From Micavibrio sp. UBA2137 (GTDB lineage: Bacteria > Pseudomonadota > Alphaproteobacteria > Micavibrionales > Micavibrionaceae): DNA of 64,000 nucleotides. Below the pieces are notes generated by a model. It worked only from the letters and a program-made list of their open reading frames with translations. It had not been told where the DNA came from and searched no databases. Location of the stretch: assembly GCA_002328415.1 (NCBI GenBank), contig DCXL01000004.1, positions 193,859 through 257,858 of the forward strand, in the 5' to 3' direction. Shown in pieces: positions 9,139 through 17,261 of the stretch (positions are counted from its first letter, which is position 1; each line of letters begins with the position of its first letter). Position numbers and translations under genes: made by a program.

Positions 9139-9222
9139 GTCCAAAAATTCTTCGTAAAGAAGATACGCTATGATTTATCAGAAGTTAGAAGAGGGAGCAA
9201 GTCCTGAACATGAGCAAGAGGC

Positions 9223-9810
9223 TCAATTCAGATATTTTTTTAGGGTATTAGCCCAATCTTCGATGTTTTCGTGATCTACAAAGGATTCAATTGGTGACAA
9301 TACCCAGGGGGTGTCTAATCCGTTACGACCAATTTTAAAAGCGACACAAGCTGATCTGTCCTCTTGTCCTGCTTGAACAAGAGAAAGTTGGTAAATTTCG
9401 TTACCAGAAAGAATTTCACGCACCTGAACGCTTGGGCTGATGATATCTTTAAAGGCGTGTGCGCTAGCAACTTCGATCACAAAGATAAGATTGTTAATGT
9501 AATCAGGGGCTGTGCTTAAATCGACCGTAATAAACTCGTCATCACCATCGCCTATACCGTCTAGATTATCCCCACTGTGGCGAATACAACCAGATTTTCC
9601 AACCATTTCACCATCCAGCCCTGAGATAAAATCTTGGAAATCATTCTGAGGCCCATAAACATAGCAGGAAATATCCAAATCAAAGGTCACAGTATTCCGC
9701 CCCATCATATTTTTGACGCGGTCAACGGCCGTAACAACTTGATTGGGGTCCCAACTTAATCCAACGCGTAACTGATTATTTTCAATTTTGAAAGGCATGT
9801 GAATCGACAT
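9223..9810 (-). CDS. TerD family stress protein
   Basis: This 195-residue protein has LRVGLSWD near the N terminus, then SGCIRHSGDNLDGIGDGDDE followed by FITVDLS, the acidic calcium-binding core of TerD domains, and AFKIGRNG later. TerD proteins are cytoplasmic Ca-binding proteins associated with tellurite or phage/stress resistance operons. No other ter gene is seen in the window, so this is a solitary copy. The ATG at 9810 gives a two-residue extension compared with other possible starts. It lies about 70 bases downstream of gatB on the same strand. Confidence 0.87.
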   Translation of the reverse strand: MSIHMPFKIENNQLRVGLSWDPNQVVTAVDRVKNMMGRNTVTFDLDISCYVYGPQNDFQDFISGLDGEMVGKSGCIRHSGDNLDGIGDGDDEFITVDLSTAPDYINNLIFVIEVASAHAFKDIISPSVQVREILSGNEIYQLSLVQAGQEDRSACVAFKIGRNGLDTPWVLSPIESFVDHENIEDWANTLKKYLN

Positions 9811-9880
9811 ACCTCTAGGTTATCAGGTAATACGGAAAAAAACTATATAGCTGATTTATATAAGATAATTCTTATGAAGC

Positions 9881-11332
9881 CTATAATTTCTTCTTCAATA
9901 GCTGGTTCACCATTGCTGGATTAGCCTTGCCTTGTGATTTCTTCATCACTTGCCCAACAAAAAATCCAAAGAGCTGTTCTTTACCAGATTTATATTGAGC
10001 CACGTTGTCTGGATTTTCAGCTAGAACCTCATCAACCAATGCCTCAATCGCGCCAGTGTCGGTGACTTGTTTCAGGCCTTTTTCCTCGACAATTGTGCCG
10101 GCATCCTTGCCTGTTTCCATCATATCGGCAAAAACATCCTTGGCAATTTTACCCGAGATTGTGTTGTCCTCAATGAGCCCAACAAGTTCACCAAGTTGTT
10201 TGGCTGAAACGGGGCTATCTTCAAGTGGAATATTGTTTTTGTTCAGTATACCTAGAAGCTCATTGAGCACCCAGTTGGCTGCTAACTTTGCGTCATGCCC
10301 TTTGGCGGCATTCTCGAAATATTCTGCGCGTGCGCGTTCGGCAATCAGGACGCTTGCGTCATAAAGACTTAAACCGTAATCATTCATAAAGCGGTGTTTC
10401 TTTTGATCGGGAAGTTCGGGAAGCGTTTCCTTGATTGCCTTGATATAGGAATTCTCAATTTCCAAAGGTAGTAAATCAGGGCAGGGGAAATAGCGATAAT
10501 CATGCGCGTCTTCTTTTGAGCGCATGGAGCGTGTTTCCATTTTCACAGGATCCCAAAGACGTGTTTCCTGATCAATCGTGCCGCCATTCTCAAGAATTTC
10601 CAGTTGACGCAAGGCCTCGTATTCTATGGCCTGCTGAACGGCTTTGAGTGAGTTCACATTTTTGATTTCACAGCGTGTACCAAACTTTGTTTCACCAACT
10701 TTTCGTAGTGAAAGATTAACGTCAGCTCGCATAGAGCCTTCATCCATATTGCCATCACATGTCTCAAGATAACGCAAAATCATACGTAGTTTTGAAAGGT
10801 AAGCGACTGCCTCCTCAGGTCCGCGAATATCAGGTTCGGATACAATTTCCATGAGCGCACATCCGGCACGGTTCAAATCGATATAGGATTTAGTCGGGTG
10901 CATGTCATGGATTGATTTACCCGCATCTTGTTCAAGGTGGAGGCGTGTAATGCCAATTGTTTTGACCTGACCATCGGGTAAGTCTATTTCAATAGCACCT
11001 TCTCCAACGATAGGATGCTCAAATTGTGTAATCTGGTAGCCTGTTGGCAAATCAGGATAGAAGTAATTTTTACGAGAGAAAACGGATACATTGTTAATAG
11101 CAGAGTTAATCCCAAGCCCTGTTTTTACAGCTTGTTCAACGCAATATTCATTAAGCACAGGCAACATGCCAGGCATGCCAGCATCCACGAAAGATACCTG
11201 TGAATTAGGTTCCGCACCAAAGGCAGTGGGCGCCCCTGAAAACAATTTTGCCTGAGAGGTAATCTGGGCGTGAACCTCCAGCCCGATAACCATTTCCCAA
11301 ACGGCACTTTCGCCTTGAATTGTTTTTGCCAT
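9881..11332 (-). CDS. gatB: Asp-tRNA(Asn)/Glu-tRNA(Gln) amidotransferase subunit B
   Basis: This 483-residue protein starts its catalytic core with VIGLEVHAQ and contains FSRKNYFYPDLPTGYQITQF, then LEQDAGKS, MRADVNLSLR, and the C-terminal YqeY-like tail ending in NPAMVNQLLKKKL. GatB is the kinase/tRNA-binding subunit of GatCAB, which activates the carboxylate of mischarged Glu-tRNA(Gln) or Asp-tRNA(Asn). Length and motifs are normal. It is the last gatCAB gene here, separated from gatA by two small secreted-protein genes. Confidence 0.97.
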   Translation of the reverse strand: MAKTIQGESAVWEMVIGLEVHAQITSQAKLFSGAPTAFGAEPNSQVSFVDAGMPGMLPVLNEYCVEQAVKTGLGINSAINNVSVFSRKNYFYPDLPTGYQITQFEHPIVGEGAIEIDLPDGQVKTIGITRLHLEQDAGKSIHDMHPTKSYIDLNRAGCALMEIVSEPDIRGPEEAVAYLSKLRMILRYLETCDGNMDEGSMRADVNLSLRKVGETKFGTRCEIKNVNSLKAVQQAIEYEALRQLEILENGGTIDQETRLWDPVKMETRSMRSKEDAHDYRYFPCPDLLPLEIENSYIKAIKETLPELPDQKKHRFMNDYGLSLYDASVLIAERARAEYFENAAKGHDAKLAANWVLNELLGILNKNNIPLEDSPVSAKQLGELVGLIEDNTISGKIAKDVFADMMETGKDAGTIVEEKGLKQVTDTGAIEALVDEVLAENPDNVAQYKSGKEQLFGFFVGQVMKKSQGKANPAMVNQLLKKKL

Positions 11333-11371
11333 GAATTTGCTCCTTAAATCGTCTTCTTTATAAAATTATTT

Positions 11372-11911
11372 CTATTGATATTCGCCTTGAATACAACCCA
11401 GTGCGATACGCTTCTCCATATTTTCGTAAGATGGGCTTGAAACAATCGCCTCCATAGGGTCATACACATTTGGGTTTTGCGCCAGAATTTGTGGCAAGTC
11501 TTTAACGGCCCGTTCACGTACATATTTCGCCATATTATTGGCGAGACAGCCGCAAATTTGCGCACCCGCTTGATAGGCGTTTTGCTGACACTTACCAAAA
11601 ACAAGGTCACGTACAGGGAATTCCATACACGGTGCATAGACATTTAAAATCATCTTATTTGTGGCGTCACGTCCACTTTGATCCTGACGTGCCATTGCCT
11701 GAAATTCTTCAACACTCATTTTGGTTGTCTGGCTTGCCGTGCATTTGCAAAAGATATCCTGAGTTTCACCTGTCATACGCTCATCCTTTTGCTGAAGGCA
11801 ATTTTGGTAATATTGCTGCGCCATTTGCGGTGTAAAGGGTGTTTGCGCCTGTGCCGATGAGAAGAACGCACTTGTAAGAAGCAGGCTTAAAATAAGAATG
11901 ATTTTGTCCAT
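11372..11911 (-). CDS. Secreted 8-cysteine protein of unknown function (paralogue A)
   Basis: This 179-residue protein has a signal peptide (hydrophobic residues 4-15, AQA-Q cleavage near 22). The mature part has eight cysteines at 38, 55, 57, 95, 108, 120, 122 and 173. It includes FCKC, the phrase APCME, and a CGC pair. The preceding gene encodes a paralogue with the same cysteine order and nearly the same spacing, so the two arose by tandem duplication. It is probably periplasmic with disulfides or a metal site formed by the C-x-C pairs; no known family is recognised. It sits 39 bases before gatB and 14 bases after its paralogue, inside the gat operon. Confidence 0.8.
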   Translation of the reverse strand: MDKIILILSLLLTSAFFSSAQAQTPFTPQMAQQYYQNCLQQKDERMTGETQDIFCKCTASQTTKMSVEEFQAMARQDQSGRDATNKMILNVYAPCMEFPVRDLVFGKCQQNAYQAGAQICGCLANNMAKYVRERAVKDLPQILAQNPNVYDPMEAIVSSPSYENMEKRIALGCIQGEYQ

Positions 11912-11925
11912 GTGATCTGTCCTTT

Positions 11926-12573
11926 TTATTCAGCCTTAAGATATGTTTGAAAGCAGGAGCGATAGGCCTTATTGCGTTCCTGAATAAGTTCTTCACTACG
12001 CAGTAATGTGTCTAACGGCTCTTTGTAAGAGGCAGGGTAAGCCGCCATATTGGCTAAAATTGTGGAACCACCTACATTTTTAACAAAGGGAGAGAGCCTC
12101 TCACCCACGCATTGGCAATATTTAGGAATATGTGAGATGAGGGGGGAATTGCTTCTGTCCTCAACGCACGCAACATAGGTAATATCCACAATGGGCTGTT
12201 CCATACAGGGGGCTATCACTTCTGTTACATATTTTTCAAAAGCAGGATTTCCAGGTTTGCGCTCACTTGCCTTGTCCAACATTGTTAAATCACCATTGGT
12301 AAAGTAAAGGCGCAGATGTGCTGCTGAACAGGTACAAAAATCCTCATGTGCATTGGGTGTGAATTTACGCGGAATTTTTGCCAGACATTTATCCATGAAG
12401 AGGGCGGCTGTTTTTGGTGAAACACGCTCTTCCTGCAATTGTTCAACGAAAAGTTGTTCTTCTGTTTGAGGTGTAGGTTGCTCTTGTTCTTGCGCACGCA
12501 GATGCGATGACAATCCAAAGGAGACAATCCCTATGGCAAAAATCAATACAAATAAGGTGCGCTTGAATATCAT
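11926..12573 (-). CDS. Secreted 8-cysteine protein of unknown function (paralogue B)
   Basis: This 215-residue protein has an N-terminal signal segment (residues 5-22, likely cleaved after LRA near 27). A short Gln/Glu-rich linker follows, then a domain with cysteines at 63, 80, 82, 123, 136, 153, 155 and 207. FCTC, APCME and YCQC match FCKC, APCME and ICGC of the downstream paralogue. Its start codon shares one base with the gatA stop (TAATG), implying translational coupling to gatA. The function is unknown, and nothing indicates a direct role in tRNA amidation, since the product appears to be exported. Confidence 0.8.
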   Translation of the reverse strand: MIFKRTLFVLIFAIGIVSFGLSSHLRAQEQEQPTPQTEEQLFVEQLQEERVSPKTAALFMDKCLAKIPRKFTPNAHEDFCTCSAAHLRLYFTNGDLTMLDKASERKPGNPAFEKYVTEVIAPCMEQPIVDITYVACVEDRSNSPLISHIPKYCQCVGERLSPFVKNVGGSTILANMAAYPASYKEPLDTLLRSEELIQERNKAYRSCFQTYLKAE

Positions 12574-14063
12574 TAAGCCGCTGACTCCTGATGTGTGTAA
12601 GGTGAAAGATTAAGCGCTGCAGCCTTTTCAATGGCATGACCAACCTGAAGCACTGTGGCCTCATCCCATGGTTTTCCAAGAATTTGCAGACCCAATGGCA
12701 ATCCATGCGCATCAAATCCAGCAGGAACAGACATACCCGGAACACCCGCCATAGAGGCAGGAACGGTAAAGACGTCATTTAGATACATCTTAATTGGGTC
12801 GTCTTCATTCTCGCCAATAGCAAAGGCCGCACTTGGTGCTGTTGGTGTGAGCAACACATCACACTTCTCATAAGCCTTCATGAAATCCTCGCTAATTAAG
12901 CGGCGGACCTTTTGGGCCTTGATGTAGTAAGCGTCATAGTAGCCTGCAGAAAGCACATAAGTGCCGATCATGATACGGCGGATATTTTCCTCACCAAAGC
13001 CTTCGGCACGTGTGTTTTTGTATGTTTCGTTAATATCCTTGCCTGGAACGCGTAAGCCGTAACGCACACCGTCATAACGGGCAAGATTAGAGGACGCCTC
13101 AGCAGGCGCGATAATATAGTAAGTCGGTAGCGCATATTTTGTATGTGGAAGAGAGACATCCACAATTTCAGCGCCTTCCGCGCGCAACCATTCCTTACCT
13201 TTGTTCCAGAGTTTTACAATTTCCTCGGGCATGCCGTCCATAAAATATTCTTTTGGAATACCAACTTTTAGGCCTTTAACAGATTGGCCAAGCTGACTTG
13301 TGAAATCTGGCACGGCCTTGTTCGCTGATGTACTGTCTTTAGGGTCAAAACCAGACATGGATTGTAGAAGAAGCGCTGAATCCTCAACAGTCTTCGTAAT
13401 TGGGCCTGCTTGATCTAGGGAGGAGGCAAAGGCAATAATCCCCCAACGTGAACAACGTCCATATGTTGGTTTGATGCCCGCTAGCCCACAGAAACTGGCT
13501 GGCTGGCGTATGGATCCGCCTGTGTCTGTTCCTGTTGCGGCCAAACAAAGTCCTGCAGAAACAGCCGCGGCTGACCCACCAGAAGACCCGCCAGGCACAA
13601 GTTGTGAGTTCTTGCCATCATTGCGTGTCCACGGGTTAATCACATTACCAAAGTAACTTGTTGTGTTAGCAGAGCCCATTGCAAACTGGTCAAGATTAAG
13701 CTTCCCCAGAAACACACTCCCATCATCAAGAAGCTTTTGGGTAACTGTGCTTTCATATTGCGGTTTAAAGCCTTCCAATATCTTGCTAGCTGCTGTTGTT
13801 TGGACGTCTTTTGTACAGAACAAGTCTTTAATGCCAAGAGGCAGTCCTTCTAAAGGCGCGTTATCGCCTGAGGCATATTTTTCATCAGAGCGTTTGGCTT
13901 GAGCAAGCGCCTGATCAGGTGTCTCAAGAATATAGGCGTTTAAGTCGCGATGCGCCTCCATTGCGTCCAGATGCGCTTGTGTCAGCTCAACAGAGCTAAA
14001 CTCTTTCTTTTTTAACCCATCAAGAGCCGATTTTAATGTCAAATTTGTCAGTTCGTTCGTCAT
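12573..14063 (-). CDS. gatA: Asp-tRNA(Asn)/Glu-tRNA(Gln) amidotransferase subunit A
   Basis: This 496-residue amidase-signature enzyme has a visible Ser-cisSer-Lys triad: Lys79 in GIKDLF, Ser160 in PGGSSGGSAAA, and nucleophile Ser184 in GTDTGGSIRQPAS. It hydrolyses glutamine to feed ammonia to GatB during conversion of Glu-tRNA(Gln) or Asp-tRNA(Asn). The length is normal. It follows gatC by 43 bases and is coupled to the downstream 8-cysteine gene by a TAATG overlap. Confidence 0.97.
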   Translation of the reverse strand: MTNELTNLTLKSALDGLKKKEFSSVELTQAHLDAMEAHRDLNAYILETPDQALAQAKRSDEKYASGDNAPLEGLPLGIKDLFCTKDVQTTAASKILEGFKPQYESTVTQKLLDDGSVFLGKLNLDQFAMGSANTTSYFGNVINPWTRNDGKNSQLVPGGSSGGSAAAVSAGLCLAATGTDTGGSIRQPASFCGLAGIKPTYGRCSRWGIIAFASSLDQAGPITKTVEDSALLLQSMSGFDPKDSTSANKAVPDFTSQLGQSVKGLKVGIPKEYFMDGMPEEIVKLWNKGKEWLRAEGAEIVDVSLPHTKYALPTYYIIAPAEASSNLARYDGVRYGLRVPGKDINETYKNTRAEGFGEENIRRIMIGTYVLSAGYYDAYYIKAQKVRRLISEDFMKAYEKCDVLLTPTAPSAAFAIGENEDDPIKMYLNDVFTVPASMAGVPGMSVPAGFDAHGLPLGLQILGKPWDEATVLQVGHAIEKAAALNLSPYTHQESAA

Positions 14064-14106
14064 AATTTACTTCACTATATGTTTGTTACGTTGTGGCCTT
14101 ATTATT

Positions 14107-14388
14107 TCATTCGACAACCTTGCCGATAACGAAATAGCCCTCAGCCTGCTCAGGCGCATTTTTTAGGATTTTATCAGCATATCCACCGTCATTGATTTCG
14201 TCTTTGCGAAGTGGCAGTTCGATATCAACAACACTCGCTAAAGGTTCGACATTGTCCGTATCAACCTCTGAAAGTTGTTCAACAAAACCTAAAATCTTTG
14301 ATAGTTGTTGCTCCAGCTCATTTTCCTGCTTCTCGCTTAAATTGAGACGCGCAAGATTTGCCACTTTTTGAACTGTTTTCTTATCCAT
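14107..14388 (-). CDS. gatC: Asp-tRNA(Asn)/Glu-tRNA(Gln) amidotransferase subunit C
   Basis: This 93-residue small subunit starts with KKTVQKVANLARLNLSEKQ, the family opening in which a helix packs on GatA. It ends with an extended stretch (DKILKNAPEQAEGYFVIGKVVE) that threads between GatA and GatB. It is the first gene of the gat operon, transcribed leftward and divergent from ruvX. Confidence 0.95.
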   Translation of the reverse strand: MDKKTVQKVANLARLNLSEKQENELEQQLSKILGFVEQLSEVDTDNVEPLASVVDIELPLRKDEINDGGYADKILKNAPEQAEGYFVIGKVVE

Positions 14389-14468
14389 GTGAATTGCCTA
14401 TTATTGTCTAGCGTTGATTTTTCTATATGAAATGCTTAATACCATTGAATTAAAAGGTAAATAAAGAA

Positions 14469-14975
14469 ATGTCCAGTAATGATCTTATCGTTTTCATGAA
14501 TAATGTCGGACAAAAAGCAACCTTGCTTGCTTTGGATGTCGGGCAAAAGACTCTAGGTCTTGCAGTGGGCAACCTTATAACCTTTTCCTCAAGTGCTATC
14601 ACAACGCTAAAAAGAACGAAGTTTCAAAAGGATATGGATGCTTTGTCTGTAACGTTAGATGACTATAATGTTACGGGTGTGGTCATTGGATTGCCCTTAA
14701 ATATGGATGGTACAGAGGGGCGTGCCTGTCAGTCTATTCGCGATTTCGCACAAGAATTTTCAAAACGCTTTCCTGATTTGCCGATTTTAATGTGGGATGA
14801 GCGTTTATCCACAGACTCTGTGGATGGATATCTGGATGAATCTGTGGATAAGTCACCGCGAGGGCAGGGCATTAGTCGTCGTAGGGCAAAAGAAAGTGGG
14901 CTAACTGACCAAATGGCGGCTAAAATTATTTTGGATCGCGTTCTGGAGAAAATACGTCAAACTGATATTTCATAA
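14469..14975 (+). CDS. ruvX: Putative pre-16S rRNA nuclease RuvX/YqgF
   Basis: This 168-residue protein has an RNase H-like fold with acidic residues at LALDVGQKTLGLAVG (Asp23), WDERLST and the C-terminal TDQMAAKIIL. GLPLNMDGTEG is another family marker. YqgF/RuvX has been implicated in 5' maturation of 16S rRNA and transcription antitermination, and was earlier called a Holliday junction resolvase. The 3' end overlaps the convergent metallopeptidase gene by 50 bases. Confidence 0.93.
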   Translation: MSSNDLIVFMNNVGQKATLLALDVGQKTLGLAVGNLITFSSSAITTLKRTKFQKDMDALSVTLDDYNVTGVVIGLPLNMDGTEGRACQSIRDFAQEFSKRFPDLPILMWDERLSTDSVDGYLDESVDKSPRGQGISRRRAKESGLTDQMAAKIILDRVLEKIRQTDIS

Positions 14976-15666
14976 GACTCTTGCCATTTTCACGCATCCA
15001 TTTCTTACCACGTTTGTAATCAACACATAATTCCTCGCATAAGCCCCAGAATTCGGGGCTATGGTTCATGTGGACAAAATGTGCAACCTCATGTGCAACA
15101 ACGTAATCAATGGCGTGCTTTGGTGCAAAGGCAAGCCGCCATGAAAAGGAGAGGTTGCGATCGTGAGAGCAGCTCCCCCAACGTGAGGTCGTGTCACGAA
15201 CATGCACGTCACCAACTGTTTCATTAATTAAGGCAGCCTTTTCCTGAGCAAGTGTCTCCAAGCGCTCACGCGCCTCTTTAATGATCCAACGCTTTAAGCG
15301 CTGTACTGATGTATCAAGGCGCGTTTGAATTGTAAGAATGTTTTCGTGTTTTGAAATACGTGTCGTTTTAAAAGAATTGTCTTTCTGTATATTTAAAGTG
15401 AGTGTCTCTCCAAAAAACGGAAAACGTACGCCGTTTTCAAAATGAACAGGTTCTGGCAATGTTTTTAGCGTCTGGGTTATCCAGTCGTGATGTTGCGCAA
15501 CAAATCTTTGGATATAGCTTTGGCTCACACGTTTGGGAATAATCAAATCAATGCATTTTTCCATATTGTTCAAGCGCAATGAGGCGCGCTTGGCACGTGT
15601 GCTTTGCCGTGGGCGTACATTATTAGGAAGCTCTAGAAGCGTTGGGTCGCATTTTCTTTTAAACAT
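14926..15666 (-). CDS. YgjP-like M48-type metal-dependent hydrolase
   Basis: The protein has 246 residues. The zinc motif HEVAHFVHMNHSPEFW near residue 190 and the preceding RDTTSRWGSCSHDRNLSFSW are diagnostic of DUF45/YgjP proteins, which carry a C-terminal gluzincin-type metallopeptidase domain. An acidic residue after PEFW likely completes the metal site. The substrate is unknown. The gene overlaps the ruvX 3' end on the opposite strand by 50 bases. Confidence 0.88.
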   Translation of the reverse strand: MFKRKCDPTLLELPNNVRPRQSTRAKRASLRLNNMEKCIDLIIPKRVSQSYIQRFVAQHHDWITQTLKTLPEPVHFENGVRFPFFGETLTLNIQKDNSFKTTRISKHENILTIQTRLDTSVQRLKRWIIKEARERLETLAQEKAALINETVGDVHVRDTTSRWGSCSHDRNLSFSWRLAFAPKHAIDYVVAHEVAHFVHMNHSPEFWGLCEELCVDYKRGKKWMRENGKSLMKYQFDVFSPERDPK

Positions 15667-15760
15667 ATCTGTAAACTTTAGCGTTTTTCTCGTGGTTTAA
15701 AAAGATAAGTCTAAAAAATAGGCGTTAACGGTTGGGATAACACATGGTACTCTTTTCGAC

Positions 15761-16813
15761 ATGAATCAGATTTTCCTGCCAGATTTTTACTCATCTTATC
15801 TTGCGTTGCTTTCCACGTCTTATCCAGATCGTATTTCAGTTATTCTGATTGCAACGTTGTTCAGTCTTTTTCTGGGACTATTTTTTGGACGTTCCGAACG
15901 TTATGCCATCCCTTTTACTTGGAAAATTGTGCATCGTCTGTTTAATAATTTTGCTTCCAAAGCTGATAAGATGGGGCGGAGTACATCCTCATTGATTTTC
16001 CGCGGCACATTTATAACCATTATGTTATTGACTGGTGCGGCTGTGGCTTCTTTTTGCGCCTATTGGTTGGTACATCATTTTCCGCTTTATCGTGGGCTTG
16101 ATATCTTGCTGGTTATTGGCTGTATATCAACGGGGCAAATCATTCATATGCTAGGTCGTGTGCATAGCCTTTTAAGCGCAAAGGGGCGTGGGCGTCATGA
16201 CGAGGCGCTGACTTATAATATGCTGGCTAAATCCAGTCGTTCTGATTTGAATGTGGCTGATAATCACATGGTTGCGCGCGAGGCAAGCGCCTTTGCCACT
16301 CTTCAGTTTGAGCGCGCCTATATTGGCCCTACACTTTTTTATCTTCTTTTCGGATTCACAGGATTGTTTGTTGCAACAGCTGTATCTTCAGGTATGTGGT
16401 TGTTTGGTCGTGAGGGGCAAGGTAAGGGGTTTCAAATGGCAATTTCGACTTTGCAACGTATTCTTGGCCTTCTAACGGCACCGCTTACTCTTATGTGTTA
16501 CTTAGGGTGTAGTCTTATTGTGCCTGCGGCTAGTTTGACGCGTGCCTTCTCATCTGTCTTTATTTGGTCAGATAAGCCCCCTTATTTGTCAGGTGGGAAA
16601 GCCTTGCAGATTCTCTCTCATAGCCTGTCCATTGCCTTTGGCGGGGCAAAGAAAGATCCAACTGGACGAATCCTTAAGCGTGAGTGGGTTGGGCCTAAGG
16701 GAGTAAGCGCAAAGATGAATGTTGATGAGCTAAAACGTGTGCAATATTGGATATTTGCCTCGATTTTAGTTTATCTGGCTCTTTTGTTTGCAAATTTGGT
16801 ATTTTTAGCTTGA
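15761..16813 (+). CDS. Degenerate CbiB/CobD-like integral membrane protein
   Basis: This 350-residue polytopic membrane protein follows the overall course of CbiB (adenosylcobinamide-phosphate synthase). It has an early hydrophobic pair, then a cytosolic loop with R-x-D-rich residues, then IGPTLFYLLFGFTGLFVATA where CbiB has APLFW--LGLPG--AYK. It closes with REWVGPKG--MNVDELKRVQYW, like the final RP--GD----DIRRA-RLY segment. The conserved ENLSDG and NTLDSMIGH motifs are replaced by LQFERAY and SSGMWLFGR, so catalysis of cobinamide ligation is doubtful. No other cobalamin gene is adjacent. It is probably a repurposed CbiB-fold protein; the homology is inferred by eye. Confidence 0.6.
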   Translation: MNQIFLPDFYSSYLALLSTSYPDRISVILIATLFSLFLGLFFGRSERYAIPFTWKIVHRLFNNFASKADKMGRSTSSLIFRGTFITIMLLTGAAVASFCAYWLVHHFPLYRGLDILLVIGCISTGQIIHMLGRVHSLLSAKGRGRHDEALTYNMLAKSSRSDLNVADNHMVAREASAFATLQFERAYIGPTLFYLLFGFTGLFVATAVSSGMWLFGREGQGKGFQMAISTLQRILGLLTAPLTLMCYLGCSLIVPAASLTRAFSSVFIWSDKPPYLSGGKALQILSHSLSIAFGGAKKDPTGRILKREWVGPKGVSAKMNVDELKRVQYWIFASILVYLALLFANLVFLA

Positions 16814-16928
16814 TAAAAATCATGAGCCTAGATAGATATACTGCTTGACAGGAAGCGGTGTGGGCGTGTATCACTCCACTTCGAAACAGAATTCGTAAAT
16901 TAAGTATATAGTTTAAGAGGATATAGCC

Positions 16929-17228
16929 ATGGCTCGCCGTTGCATGATCACAGGAAAGAAACCACAGTCAGGAAACAATGTTTCCCACGCTCAAAACAAG
17001 ACAAGACGTCGTTTCTTGCCAAACATTCAGGTTACAAATCTTTACAGCGAAATGCTGCAACAAAAGATTGCTATTAAAACAACTGCAGCTGGTCTGCGTA
17101 CTATCGACCATAAAGGTGGATTGGATGCGTATCTTTTGAACACAGCCGCATCTAAAATTCAGCCTGAGTTGAAAAAATACAGAACAAAATTGCTTAAACT
17201 TCAGCAAAAGACAGCTGCAGCTAAGTAA
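16929..17228 (+). CDS. rpmB: 50S ribosomal protein L28
   Basis: This 99-residue protein opens with MARRCMITGKKPQSGNNVSH and continues with TRRRFLPNIQ, the canonical L28 start. The C terminus has the usual alphaproteobacterial extension (LKKYRTKLLKLQQK). A basic N terminus and AAGLRTIDHKGGLDAYL complete the match. A GAGGA Shine-Dalgarno lies near 16917. It is followed after 33 bases by tgt on the same strand. Confidence 0.97.
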   Translation: MARRCMITGKKPQSGNNVSHAQNKTRRRFLPNIQVTNLYSEMLQQKIAIKTTAAGLRTIDHKGGLDAYLLNTAASKIQPELKKYRTKLLKLQQKTAAAK

Positions 17229-17261
17229 TTAATCTCCACATCCGATACGAAATTATCGATT

